NCBI GenBank assembly: GCA_944470555.2
Contig: OX104127.1
Location: 57,382,140-57,446,139, forward strand
DNA length: 64,000 nt
Origin: Heterobilharzia americana
Lineage: Eukaryota; Platyhelminthes; Trematoda; Strigeidida; Schistosomatidae
Direction of reading: 5' to 3'
This document shows, piece after piece, positions 46,301 to 59,023 of this stretch; the first letter of the stretch is position 1, and the number at the start of each line of letters is the position of its first letter. A program made the position numbers and the translations under genes. The notes below the pieces were generated by a model, which was not told the DNA's origin, made no database searches, and saw nothing but the letters and a program-made list of their open reading frames with translations.

Positions 46301-47260
46301 CCGATATCAGTTTGGACCTGGACATCTCTATTAGAAAGTGGTCGTCAGTGTCACTGCCGACCTTTTCATAAAGTTCAGCTCCTGGTTAGGGTTTGGCAGG
46401 CTTCGATAAAACTTCTGGCCTGAATTTGAGCTGTCGTGCTTTCGGTTGAGTTAGAGCGGTGAAATCTGCCGTTATGATAATTTGACCTTAGCCCATCGCT
46501 GACACCACATGTAATGTTTTAAACAGTTGTTATTTTCATTCCACGTTACTAGTAGAGGGTAAGGCAACTCTTCAGACTGGGCACCTTGTGTGTCTGACTG
46601 TGTGGTGGAACCAGGTTGAATCTGGGGGCCTCGTTAGAGGGGTTGGCGGTTCAGCGACCTTTGAACTCTTAAGCTACATCTGTTGATACTCCACTTCTAT
46701 CCCTGCGCTTCTTTGCTCTTACGCATGGAAGCTTAGCATTTACACTCACTTCGATGAAACCAGCACTTGAGGATGACCAAGCTCTGTCACCAACATCATT
46801 TTCCTCGGCTCAGAAAGTTTGTGAATGACCGTGTCTCTAGGTCTTTTCTGAAGAGGCACTTCGTCGAGTGTGGTTATCACTGACCATCACCCACCCGGTC
46901 TGACCCTTATGTTAGATGGCCAGTTGGTGAACAGCATGAGTGAAGGGGTGACGAACGTCTTGCCTGCCTGGCCAAGCCTAGGGCCCTCCTCGTCGGTTAA
47001 GGCGTCCCCGGTGATGAGTGACTGCTCTTTTGGAGGCGAAGATATTCGGGGGCTTGGATTCTCAATCTTAGCGTGCAGAATACGGGCTGCAGCAGTTACT
47101 TATCAAACGGTTCTTGCTAATGGAACGGTCTGTCATTGCGTCAATGAAAGTCAGAAGGGATAGAAATGTTTGATTGACTATAGACGTTTGCATTATTACG
47201 AACCATGAATGAATCCTTGTGGACACGTCACTTCTACTTTCCAAATATGGCCCATTTTCC
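43350..47260 (-). mobile_element. CR1-like element, long minus-strand copy
   Basis: Runs on the minus strand from an upstream region (46.9-47.2 kb, similar to 14.7-14.9 kb) through a linker (KMKAWHKWRLFKKKPDHRIN, about 46055-45995). RT start follows (AILSPIFKRGERKSPGSYRP, 45338-45279, and EVLESLVADTLREFLNREN). The RT C-terminal half is at 44152-43595 (SESGLSFNLEKCKAMHISKY, ALHFLCKWLGVLVPELFL, LLEKIRRTATKSLVELRG, LGYRRKRSDLIVAYK). It ends with a degraded WNAL..SVDSFKR end near 43500. The central palm with YADD is missing or unrecognisable (44.2-45.1 kb). CR1 elements encode an apurinic endonuclease and an RT. Confidence 0.75.
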
Positions 47261-47840
47261 ACCTCATTTCTTCAAGCAGTGAGTTCTACAAAAGTGGCTA
47301 CAAAGCTTGAGACAGATGTGACTAGGCTCATGGGTGTTAATCGTTCGGTCATCTTTATACTGCAATCGGTTGTCTGCGGAAAGCCAATGGTTTTGTCGCA
47401 CGGCTCTGCTTCATGGTGTTATTAAGTGCGAATACCGGCGGGTCTTTCAACCCATTTTTAAAGATCTCATAGTTTAAATTGAGCAGATGGGATATGGAGA
47501 ACGGTTGTACTAGGACTATGTGAATTGGCGATGCGTTAAAAACGCATAATACTGGCCTGGTACATTCCGATCTACTAGACAGTGTACTCTCTTAGTGAAG
47601 GGATTGTTTCCAGAGGTGTCTTCACTTTGGATACAGTGAGGCCACATTTATCGCAGTCGTGACGGAGGCTGACTGGTTCTGCCAGAACTTTATCATCATA
47701 ACAATAATGTTTGTTTCCGAGTACACACGCACGCACCACTTTTAAAAGCATGAATAATTTGCCAAATAGATTACACGTAACTTTATGGCAGATAATCTCA
47801 ATCTCTACCTATTCTTTTTTGAGAAACGTCCTCGTGCGTA
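47261..47840. other. No gene recognised
   Basis: Gap between the CR1 copy and repeat R1; may hold more of the CR1 5' region but no motif is legible. Confidence 0.3.
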
Positions 47841-48110
47841 CTTGACAGACGCAGAGGTCAATCACTAGTTATTCGTGCTTGTAGTATACCCGTGGATGCA
47901 AGACCAAGGAAGAGCACATTAGCGTAGTCAGTTGGGAATAGCATATTCGAGAGGTCATGTCAAGATATCGATGCGCTGCAACTAGCAACTGCTTGCCGGA
48001 TGGTCTGGATGCCTGACCGCGTACCTTCTGCTCAACGAGTCCGATATGACTATGAAGGTCGTATCAATTTCGAATCTCATCTAACCCCAGGCAATTCATT
48101 CTGGAGAAGG
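47841..48110 (+). repeat. Dispersed repeat R1, copy b
   Basis: Counterpart of 39495-39790 in the same orientation (GACAGACGCAGAGG, AATCACTAGTTATTCGT, TAGCGTAGTCAGTTG, CCTGACCGCGTACCTTC). Unknown family. Confidence 0.6.
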
Positions 48111-48504
48111 GTGTGGCGCCACACTGTCACTAGAAGATATAAGTGCTACATGTTTATATGATGGAACATCCTGGTGGGATAAGTGTGTAAAAATTTACAA
48201 GTTGAACAGGTGAAAGTGTTTTCTTCACACTGACAAAACACGAATTACCTGAAAAAAATGAGGCTTGAAGCTAATACCTCCACTGTTGCAGTTTTCCTTT
48301 TTGCTTAAGGTAGTGATGAAAGATATATGAGGGAATGTACACACAAGTTTCTTATTCACTGTGATTCATCGACGATTTCAGAACTGTGTAATTCATGTAT
48401 GTTAACACCATTTCATAACAGACCCATTAACTTGCCGATTACTACTGAGAGTCAGATATTTTCATTTTCCAACCCCAACATTCAATACCCACCCACCTCG
48501 GTAG

Positions 48505-51500
48505 ACCCGAAGTGATGGGGCATTACAAAGAAGTCCAGAATAAATACATGGCTGCTATCCGCCGGTCTCGAATATACTTTGAGACGCTTCTTGCCCAGGC
48601 TGCACTGCGACATCCTGAGAGGTTATTTTCCTCCGTAAACTATAGAAATAAGATGTGTCATGGTATACCCGCCCTAATCAAAGGGATAGAAACTGACTGT
48701 TTCATTGAGAACAATAGGGAAAAAGCAGGAGCCGTGGCCAGATGTTCTGCCGGGGTTCTTAGGCAGGAATCTTCTAGGGACACTTATCCAGCAGTAGAAG
48801 CACTGACATCCAATAGAATAAACCCTGTGGATATCGATCACAATGATGTATCTCGGATATCAAGTAACCCCGACGTTGAAAAATCAACGGGACTGAATGA
48901 GTTGCACCCAAGGCTGCTCAGAGAGTCTGCAACCCATGTAGTTGGCCTATTGGCCACTATATTTAGACTGTCTCAGAGTGAAGGCACACACCTTTATGAC
49001 TGAAGGGATGTCATGGTCACACTTATCCATAAGTCGGGTTCTAGGCAGCTCCAATCAAATTACTGACCGAAGAGTTTGACTAGTACTGGGGTAAAAAATC
49101 CTAGAAAGAGTAATCGAGAAAGCCATCAAAGTCCACCTAGAGAGCAGCACTCTATTGTCTTGTTTCCAGCATGGCTTTCGCAGAAACTTCTCTCGCTAGG
49201 CTAACCTTACAAAGAAAGTTGTGTTTAGTCTAAAGGTGATGGCGTACATGTAGGCGTCATTTTCATAGACTTTAGTGAAGCGTTGGGCAAGGTACCTCTT
49301 CTCAGGTTTCTCGAGAAACTGGAAAGTTTTGGAATCTCTGGCAGCCTGCCTGCATGGACGTGAGAATTTCTCGTTGACAGGAGACAAAGGGTTAGGATCA
49401 GTTCTCAGCTCTCCGCTTGGAAGTCGGTCGAAAGTGGAGGTCCACGAGGTACAGCCCTGGGCCTCCTACTATTTCTCCTATAAGTAAATGAACTGCCAAA
49501 CGTCACGAAATCCCGTATGGTTCTCTACGCTGATGATATAAAAATCTGGTGAGAAATTGAGAACGACAATGATGTACGCGCGCTCCGGGCAGACTCGAAC
49601 AGCTTGTTTACCTGGTCAGAGAAATGGCTGATGCCTGTCAATGCGAGTAAATGTGTGAGCATATACTTGGGGCACACACAGCAACACCTATGATATTGAT
49701 TAGGACTCCCTTATCGTCGGCACTGACCCACAATGACCTGTGAGTCACAGTGAGTTATGACTTGAAAACCACGGCTTACTGTCGATTGGTAGCAGCTGGG
49801 AGTTTCGGGACACTTTGGCATTGCGTAGAACGTTTAGGAAAATAAGTGGTGTCATGATCTTGCACGCATACTTAGTGACATCTAAATCAGAAAACTGTAC
49901 ACTGGCGGCAAATCCTTATCTGAAAGGTGACACATACCTTCCAGAAAGGGTTCAGAGGGCAGCAGTTTGAGCAGTTTGAAAATATCATCTCCTAGACATG
50001 GCAGCACTAACTTTTGTAGATAATTGAGACATCTAGTCTTTCCACACACTTGTCCGTCCGGGAAGTGTTATTACTGACCAAGAAAAGACTGCACATTCTG
50101 CCGACAAACTCACGAAGTCCTTGTATATAAAGATAGGAACCCCGAAAGGTAGTTTTTATAAATTGTCGATCAAATGACTGAGTTTTGATATTCTCGTGAG
50201 CATGATATTTGAACCAGGGGCAACAGGCGCGATAGATCACTCCGAAATCAAAATACAGTGACGGGAAGCACTGAACCTGCTCGAACTTGGCAAGTTTCAG
50301 ATCTGGGCGGGGATTCATCTACTAAATCTCGACACTTCGTCAGGCCGCAAAAAGGGCCACCTGTCCCCGTGACCAGTACTTGCCATACTTTTTGACCTGA
50401 ATGTGGCATCCGATTTGGTCAGACATAAGGTGTTGTGGTGGTTTTTGACTGCGAAGAAAATGTGTAAATGCTGCTCAAAGGTATTTACTCAAGCTACCGG
50501 AAGGATGTGACGGCTTAGAAAAAGTTGCCGCAAGAACTGATTGAAACGAGTATCCCCAAAGAAGTACAGTCTTGATTCCTCTTTAACTTTGCTATGGATT
50601 CACTCAAGAACATAACTTTGAGTACAGATAGCATTTCGAAAATTAACCTTTTGACGACGAGTTACTAACGATCCACGTGAGGTTAGTTTAATCGACCATT
50701 TTCTTTTGTTAGCATCTCTTCTCTGGACTCGTTCAAGGACAGCGATGTCCATTTACATCGGGGGGGGCACCAAAAGTCCATTCCCATCAACTAACTTGGG
50801 ATAGTAAGCCAAATCTCGTGCTCCGATCGTTTTGCCATTCTCAGATTCAAGGGGTGCTGTGCTTACGTTTGTCAAACTTGCTGCGCGTCTTGACTTCCAC
50901 CACGCATCTTCGACTGATGGCTTATTCCGTGGACAAGATGCGGGCCACTGACCTACAACACTGGCGTCGATCACCGCGCACTAATGTTTTTACTCCAAAC
51001 AAATCAATTGAACTGCTGCCCTGTCCCTATAGTATTATCTTGCCTAATTCAGTCCTCCAATTTGCCGATGAAAAAAAACTGTGAAGGATAGTAGGCAGGG
51101 AGTAGGGCCTCAGGACACCCTAGAGCAACCTATGACAATTCGAGTCCTGGACGACTTAGAGTGGTTCGAACCTCGACCTGGGGAAGCACAACGTTAGGTC
51201 TCTTCCAACACCAGCGTGTCGAAAATCGGCCACGCTCTCAGGAGTTACGTGTCCACAGAAAAGTGCACGCAACTTAGGCTTTCCGAAACATGCGGTAATA
51301 ATGTCAGCAGTTTAAGAACAGAAACAAAGTCGAAAGCTACCATACATTTTCTGAGGGGGCAACTCAGGATCCTTCTTTCTGGGATATTCCTCAAGGTTTC
51401 TAACACTTGTCTGAGGCACTCAACATCTTAGTTCCCTCCCTACTGAATGGAGACGCCAAAATTCGGGAAGAAACAGTAAAGGATAAAGATGTCAGTTACC

Positions 51501-52850
51501 GGGCTAATTAACAAAATATACCCCCAATTCATTGGACAACTCAACATCACCTAAGTTTATGGAACTAAAAGAGGTGACCTAATAACGGCCCACAAGACAA
51601 TTCATCAAGTGAGCCTCCTGAGGATGATCATACTGTCGACAGTGGTCATATGTTCTCGGAGAGCCTACTCATGTCTCTCGCCATGCATGTTGTGTGTTTA
51701 TGCTGAGAACAAACAAAAATTGCTCGGGATGTAGTGACTACTATCGTCACTGTCACGTGAGCATATGTGGCTGACCATCAGCACAAGCCGTTAGCGCCCG
51801 GACTCAAATGCATTTACCCCTCTGTTACCCAACCTTATTATCTGTACTACGCACCGCGTCCTCTCCATATTATAGTAAGTTGTTCTCCACTAGTACTTTC
51901 TCCTCTTCTCTTATTCCCTAATCATTCTATTGTCCGCACTGCTGTGGGCGAAAAGTCGTAATTCCTACGTGCAGCGACCTGCGAGATTAAGAACTCCAGA
52001 GGTTCACTCTTCAACAGCTGCGCCACTCTTCCAAACAAACCACCCTACACTTTACAGAAGAAAAGTTTCTGACAGATAACCTCTACCTAGAGAGCCTTCT
52101 GCGAGAAAGGAGTTTTGTCATCACTGACTAAGTACAACCTTTGCTAGCCTCGAGACGCAGAACCAGGAGTTAATAAAGGCAAGTTAGTTTCGCCTACGAT
52201 ACTTTTCTTTGATACTGGGCGTTGGATAAGGCCACAAATCTGTGGCTACGCTATGGCTATGGATTATTATAAAGATTTGTATGCGTTCATGTAACATGAT
52301 GGAAGTCATGTCAGAAATTCGCATTGCCGTATGCTAGGTGGCTAAATCCACGTGGGCATTCTGAATGCTCACATGGGTTGAATTTGTTATCCCTAAATTA
52401 CTGAGGATGGCACTACTAACAGAGCATGGGATCTAACTTACCACGTCAGTTGATGGGAGAAGGGTTGTGGTGTCACCTCTCACGTAAATAGATAGCACTA
52501 TCCCGGAGAAACGCTTATGAGGGAAAATGGTCTATTGAACCAAACCTCTTTGGATAGTTTCCACTCCCACTGTGCAGCCGGTACGGTGCAGGTGGATCAT
52601 GAGGATAAATAGTCATAGTGTAACGCGTTGTCCAGCACACCGTATATCCCAACAGATCACTCCTAGGCTTCAGTGCGAACTCGTATCTAAGAAGTCTTTC
52701 TAGGGCAGTAGATTATGGGATGGCTTAAAGGAGGAACTGCTACAACAAGGTGGAATCACCCGTTGCAAACCGTGGAATTCCCTAACAGAATCAGTTGTCA
52801 TGGCCCCTTCTGTGTCCATCTTTAAAACAGGCCTTATGCACGCTTAGTTT
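48505..52850 (+). mobile_element. CR1-like element, long plus-strand copy
   Basis: Starts in the post-endonuclease linker (GHYKEVQNKYMAAIRRSRIY, 48518-48577). The RT follows: LNELHPRLLRESATHVVGLL, then after stops GVIFIDFSEALGKVPLLRFL (about 49253-49312), LPNVTKSRMVLYADDIKIW (about 49496-49550, catalytic YADD intact) and PVNASKCVSIYLGH. A second, overlapping C-terminal region (LPNSVLQFADEKKL near 51040-51080, ATIHFLRGQLRIL at 51340-51377) and a terminal NSLTESVVMAPSVSIFK (about 52785-52835) show that 50.5-52.85 kb is either a rearranged continuation or a second copy. Frames are broken throughout. Confidence 0.76.
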
Positions 52851-53477
52851 TCTGTAGAATAAGACGGTTGCACTGACGAAGGCTCTTGCTGTGTTGCAGA
52901 CCACGGGTAGTAGCAATATAGGAGGAGAAATGAATAATGGTAATCAATATCTTTATTCTTTCTGGTTTCCTAAGATCTGGATAATAGCTGTGCCCGTTTT
53001 CGAGTGTAGAACTTATTCCAATAAAACAGACGTAGGACTCAAATAATATTCAATCAACATTTCGACTACCCCAAGTTTGAATGTAGAATCATCGTACTAC
53101 GATGACCTTGGTGAAATGGCACATAGTTTGACTGTCCGGCAAAATCGATTCTTTGGATTCTCTTAGTTTTGCTGACCAGTTTGGTTTCGTCCTGTCAATA
53201 TGGTACTGCTAGCTCCTTCAAGTGTTTAGTCAAACAGTTTATTTTGTATTGAGTGAGTAGTAGTCGTAGTGAAAGTAAGGGATTTCAAAGTATCTCACAA
53301 AGTTGGAACGCTTAAGAGGACATGGTAGATTACGAAGCAAAACACAAATGTCGTCTAGATGGAGCAGTGACTTTTTCGTCATTCAAATAACTTGAAACTA
53401 ACTTCCCTAGGAAGTGATGTCCCCGTCATCAACTGATCAGTTCAAGAAAGAGTTATACAAGCGCATACATACGGTGT
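52851..53477. other. No gene recognised
   Basis: Between the CR1 3' end and RTE-A copy 6; no splice-consistent exon seen. Confidence 0.35.
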
Positions 53478-53987
53478 ATCATTATTGTTTGTCCGTTGGG
53501 TTTCTGGTGGAACATAGGGCTTCAGTAGCTCGTCTCCACTGCACTTTTTTCTCCGCAAACTTTTGAGCCTGGCTCCACGACTGCCCAAAAGCTCTCGTTT
53601 CTTCCTCACATGATCTCCATGTCACCCTCGCCTCGGACGACCGACTCGTCATTTCCCCTTTGGATTCCACTCGAAGGGGCTGAATGGCCTGACGCGTGAC
53701 GTCCTTAATCAGTCTTTCCAGTGGCTGCTTAAACTATCGCCACTTTTTTCTGCATATTTATTGTGGGATGGGTTCTTGATTGGTTCGCTGCCAGCCAGCC
53801 ATAGTTTCTTTCTTGCGTATTCTTATTACTCTGGCCATCTGAGCTTCAGTAACGAGCGTAGGCAGTTGTTGATGAATGTCTGTAGTTTGTTGGAAATGCG
53901 TCTCGTAATACGCCAAGTCTCTAAACCATATAGAAGCAATCATTTGACATTGGTGTTGAAAATCCGGATGTTGCTCACGCTTTATGT
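53478..53987 (-). mobile_element. RTE-A copy 6, 3' part (host of the nested RTE-B)
   Basis: The minus strand encodes EARVTWRSCEEETRAFGQSW (53628-53570) and VQWRRATEALCSTRN, the RTE-A C-terminus. Its 3' end (TTGTTTGTCCGTTGGG on the plus strand) is at about 53478. It breaks off at about 53987 where the RTE-B (GAT)n tail starts, and resumes at about 60490. Confidence 0.85.
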
Positions 53988-56456
53988 TCATCATCATCAT
54001 CATTATCAACATGGGACCAGGCATTACTGCGTAACGGTCCGAGTTGCCACACCTCATATCAGCACATCAAGTAAAAAGGTAGTGAGGTGAAGGATGAAGA
54101 TAAGTGAATGCAGTCAAAAGAAATATAAAGTATGAGAAGAAAGGAAAGAGGAGTGACAAAATAGTGAGATTCGGTATAGCGTTGTTAAGATGAGGATAAT
54201 GTGTGTATACATCTGCGCCACTGACTTCGGTTCTGAGCCATATCACCTAGGGTCTCCAACCACTGGTTCCTCTTGTCCCGTGGACCCCAACCACCTAGTC
54301 TGCATCGTCCTACATGGCTTAAACCAACAGTCAGAGACTTCATACATTGGTGCCATGTTTTAGTCTGGCCACCTCGGGCCTTTTTCCAGCCTGAACCCAC
54401 CTCAGCCAACATTGTGTGACGAGGCAATCGGTGACTAGGCATACGTAGTACGTGTCCCAACCATCTCAGTCGATGAAGGTTCACAACCTCGTCGACTGAC
54501 TTACCTCTTCTCCCTAAAACTCTACACCTAACTTCTGCATTACTCACATGGTGACACCACGGAATACGTCCTATACTACGAAGGCAACGGTGGTCAAATA
54601 CCTGTAACCTTCTCATGTCTTCCACTTTCAATGGCCATGTTTCACAGCCATACAGTAGAACAGAGCGGACTGCTGTGCAGTACACGCGACCCTTAATAGA
54701 CAAACGAATATCACGGCGGCGCCATAGGTGGCGCAAATTGGCAAAAGCCAATCGAGCCTTTTGTATCCGTGCAGAAATCTCATCGGCAACTAACCCACCG
54801 GGTTGATCCTACTTCCCAGGTAAGTGAAGTGGTCAACACACTCAACCACTTCACTCTCTATTGTTAACCGCGGTACCGCTGAAGACCAGTCCTGGAGCAA
54901 AAATTTGCATTTGGGTGGTGAAAATCGCATCCCAAACATTCTCAAATTCCCACTCAAAGTGTTCAGAAGACTCTGCATCTTGTCAGCGTCTTCACCTAAC
55001 AGGACTATGTCATCTGCATATTCTAGATCTAAGGAAAATTCACCTGTGATCCGGTCAACGTCTTTGTAATTAGGTGACGAGAGGGAAACCTCCATAAGAA
55101 TATCTATGATAAAATTAAATAAGAATGGGGATAGTGGGCATCCTTGACGGACACCACTTGATGAGTATAGCTCCCTGGACAACTCACCATAGGCTCTAAC
55201 ATGCCCACAAGTGTTCGAGTAGAGAGCTTTCAATAAGGTGATGTACTTACTAGGCACGCCTTTCAGTGACAGACACTGCCATAAGACTTCTCGATCAACG
55301 GAGTCAAATGCCGCCTTCAGGTCGAGAAATACAGCTATTGTCGGGCGTCTGTAAGCATGCCTATGTTCCAGGACCTGGCGCAGTGTGAATATTTGGTCGA
55401 TACATCCACGGCCAGGTCTAAAGCCTGCCTGGTTTTCTCGGGCTTGCTGTTCCCGAGCTCCACTCAGGCGTCGGAGAATTATAGAACTTAGGATCTTAGA
55501 CACTATGTTTGTCAGGCTGATTCCTCTGTGGTTATCACAAGAGGACTTCTCGCCTTTCTTGAAGACTGGGATGATCAGTGACTTAGACCAGTCGGAGGGG
55601 ATCGTATTTGATTCCCATATACTGGCTAACACTTCCGTTAGCCTGACTAAGAGAACTCTACCACCATTCTTGTATACCTCAGCAGGTAGTCCGTCTGGTC
55701 CTGCTGCCCTTCCCCGTTTCAGGCTACCTACCGCTTTCTCAACTTCTTCTAGTGTTGGGGGACCTGTCTCTATGTCCCATTCAGGGTCCGACTGGATAGC
55801 GGGCAGCGCAATGGTGGCTGGAGGCCAGTTAAACTGTTCCTCAAAGTGTTCTGCCCATCGTCCCAGTCGCCTTCCCTGCGAGTGAATCGCCGATCCGTCC
55901 TTCTCCGCTATAACCTCACTAACTGTTGTTGACCATTTCCCCCCAGTCTCCTTAATAAGTCTAAATAACTGTCTACTGTTACCGATCGCCGCTGCCTTTT
56001 CCATCTCTTTAGCCTTTGCTGCCCACCACTGTTCACGATCGTTGCGCAGACTTTTCGTCAGTTTATTTTTAAGTTGCGCTCGCTCTTCATTGTACTCAGA
56101 GCCTGCAGGGATGCATTCACGTGCATCCATTAGTTTGGAAGAAGCTGCTGATATCCACTGGCTCTTTTTAGCCATTATCTTGGAGTCGGCTACAGTCTCC
56201 AGTGCTGCTTTTACAGTAGACTGAAGATGGCACCAAGCTTCTTCTGGATGAGTGACAGTCTTTTGTTCCGATAACTGCCTAGCCAACTTCTCACTGAACA
56301 CGGCTTTGGTGTTTTCGTTGTCCAGCAGAACTCGTAGTGGTTTTGTTGCCAAATTTTTTCTACGTCCATTGAGACGCAGGCATATACGTGCTCGGACCAA
56401 CGCATGATCGCTGTCCAAACACGTACTCCAGAAGGAGCGGCAGTCTTCCACCGATC

Positions 56457-56464
56457 CTCTCCAG
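56457..56464. repeat. Target-site duplication CTCTCCAG, left
   Basis: The 8-mer CTCTCCAG here and at 59016-59023 flanks the inverted RTE-B10. Removing 56465-59023 would restore contiguous RTE-B9 sequence. Confidence 0.88.
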
Positions 56465-59015
56465 CACTGTCTGACCTGGCGTCCACCGAGCTCAACTCAG
56501 CGATGGACACAGATAGACCACATTGCTATTAGTCATCGCTGGAGAGGATCGGTGGAAGACTGCCGCTCCTTCTGGAGTACGTGTTTGGACAGCGATCATG
56601 CGTTGGTCCGAGCACGTATATGCCTGCGTCTCAATGGACGTAGAAAAAATTTGGCAACAAAACCACTACGAGTTCTGCTGGACAACGAAAACACCAAAGC
56701 CGTGTTCAGTGAGAAGTTGGCTAGGCAGTTATCGGAACAAAAGACTGTCACTCATCCAGAAGAAGCTTGGTGCCATCTTCAGTCTACTGTAAAAGCAGCA
56801 CTGGAGACTGTAGCCGACTCCAAGATAATGGCTAAAAAGAGCCAGTGGATATCAGCAGCTTCTTCCAAACTAATGGATGCACGTGAATGCATCCCTGCAG
56901 GCTCTGAGTACAATGAAGAGCGAGCGCAACTTAAAAATAAACTGACGAAAAGTCTGCGCAACGATCGTGAACAGTGGTGGGCAGCAAAGGCTAAAGAGAT
57001 GGAAAAGGCAGCGGCGATCGGTAACAGTAGACAGTTATTTAGACTTATTAAGGAGACTGGGGGGAAATGGTCAACAACAGTTAGTGAGGTTATAGCGGAG
57101 AAGGACGGATCGGCGATTCACTCGCAGGGAAGGCGACTGGGACGATGGGCAGAACACTTTGAGGAACAGTTTAACTGGCCTCCAGCCACCATTGCGCTGC
57201 CCGCTATCCAGTCGGACCCTGAATGGGACATAGAGACAGGTCCCCCAACACTAGAAGAAGTTGAGAAAGCGGTAGGTAGCCTGAAACGGGGAAGGGCAGC
57301 AGGACCAGACGGACTACCTGCTGAGGTATACAAGAATGGTGGTAGAGTTCTCTTAGTCAGGCTAACGGAAGTGTTAGCCAGTATATGGGAATCAAATACG
57401 ATCCCCTCCGACTGGTCTAAGTCACTGATCATCCCAGTCTTCAAGAAAGGCGAGAAGTCCTCTTGTGATAACCACAGAGGAATCAGCCTGACAAACATAG
57501 TGTCTAAGATCCTAAGTTCTATAATTCTCCGACGCCTGAGTGGAGCTCGGGAACAGCAAGCCCGAGAAAACCAGGCAGGCTTTAGACCTGGCCGTGGATG
57601 TATCGACCAAATATTCACACTGCGCCAGGTCCTGGAACATAGGCATGCTTACAGACGCCCGACAATAGCTGTATTTCTCGACCTGAAGGCGGCATTTGAC
57701 TCCGTTGATCGAGAAGTCTTATGGCAGTGTCTGTCACTGAAAGGCGTGCCTAGTAAGTACATCACCTTATTGAAAGCTCTCTACTCGAACACTTGTGGGC
57801 ATGTTAGAGCCTATGGTGAGTTGTCCAGGGAGCTATACTCATCAAGTGGTGTCCGTCAAGGATGCCCACTATCCCCATTCTTATTTAATTTTATCATAGA
57901 TATTCTTATGGAGGTTTCCCTCTCGTCACCTAATTACAAAGACGTTGACCGGATCACAGGTGAATTTTCCTTAGATCTAGAATATGCAGATGACATAGTC
58001 CTGTTAGGTGAAGACGCTGACAAGATGCAGAGTCTTCTGAACACTTTGAGTGGGAATTTGAGAATGTTTGGGATGCGATTTTCACCACCCAAATGCAAAT
58101 TTTTGCTCCAGGACTGGTCTTCAGCGGTACCGCGGTTAACAATAGAGAGTGAAGTGGTTGAGTGTGTTGACCACTTCACTTACCTGGGAAGTAGGATCAA
58201 CCCGGTGGGTTAGTTGCCGATGAGATTTCTGCACGGATACAAAAGGCTCGATTGGCTTTTGCCAATTTGCGCCACCTATGGCGCCGCCGTGATATTCGTT
58301 TGTCTATTAAGGGTCGCGTGTACTGCACAGCAGTCCGCTCTGTTCTACTGTATGGCTGTGAAACATGGCCATTGAAAGTGGAAGACATGAGAAGGTTACA
58401 GGTATTTGACCACCGTTGCCTTCGTAGTATAGGACGTATTCCGTGGTGTCACCATGTGAGTAATGCAGAAGTTAGGTGTAGAGTTTTAGGGAGAAGAGGT
58501 AAGTCAGTCGACGAGGTTGTGAACCTTCATCGACTGAGATGGTTGGGACACGTACTACGTATGCCTAGTCACCGATTGCCTCGTCACACAATGTTGGCTG
58601 AGGTGGGTTCAGGCTGGAAAAAGGCCCGAGGTGGCCAGACTAAAACATGGCACCAATGTATGAAGTCTCTGACTGTTGGTTTAAGCCATGTAGGACGATG
58701 CAGACTAGGTGGTTGGGGTCCACGGGACAAGAGGAACCAGTGGTTGGAGACCCTAGGTGATATGGCTCAGAACCGAAGTCAGTGGCGCAGATGTATACAC
58801 ACATTATCCTCATCTTAACAACGCTATACCGAATCTCACTATTTTGTCACTCCTCTTTCCTTTCTTCTCATACTTTATATTTCTTTTGACTGCATTCACT
58901 TATCTTCATCCTTCACCTCACTACCTTTTTACTTGATGTGCTGATATGAGGTGTGGCAACTCGGACCGTTACGCAGTAATGCCTGGTCCTATGTTGATAA
59001 TGATGATGATGATGA
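56465..59015 (+). mobile_element. RTE-B10, 5'-truncated copy inserted in RTE-B9 in opposite orientation
   Basis: 2551 bp. It starts at the last ~25 codons of the endonuclease (TWRPPSSTQRWTQIDH) and contains the whole RT (frame to 58213; YADD at 57983-57994). It has the same frameshift as RTE-B9 at about 58195-58213, the 188-codon C-terminal frame (58252-58818), the 3' UTR and a (TGA)n tail ending at 59015. The RT protein is identical to that of RTE-B9. The 5' truncation and the 8-bp duplication are normal products of target-primed reverse transcription. Confidence 0.92.
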
Positions 59016-59023
59016 CTCTCCAG
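59016..59023. repeat. Target-site duplication CTCTCCAG, right
   Basis: Right copy of the duplication at 56457-56464, directly after the (TGA)n tail. Confidence 0.88.

Noticed and set aside
50007..50318. 103-codon minus-strand frame in the CR1 region
   Set aside because: Opposite to the CR1 plus strand, no recognisable motif, and not repeated elsewhere.
55385..55885. 166-codon plus-strand frame (and its mirror at 57118-57618)
   Set aside because: Antisense shadow of the RTE-B RT; no domain of its own.
54790..56451. 553-codon open frame, longest in the window, as a possible host gene (also at 56552-58213)
   Set aside because: It is the RTE-B RT with clear catalytic and flanking motifs, present twice in opposite directions. 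The apparent start is an internal GTG, and the frame continues upstream into endonuclease.
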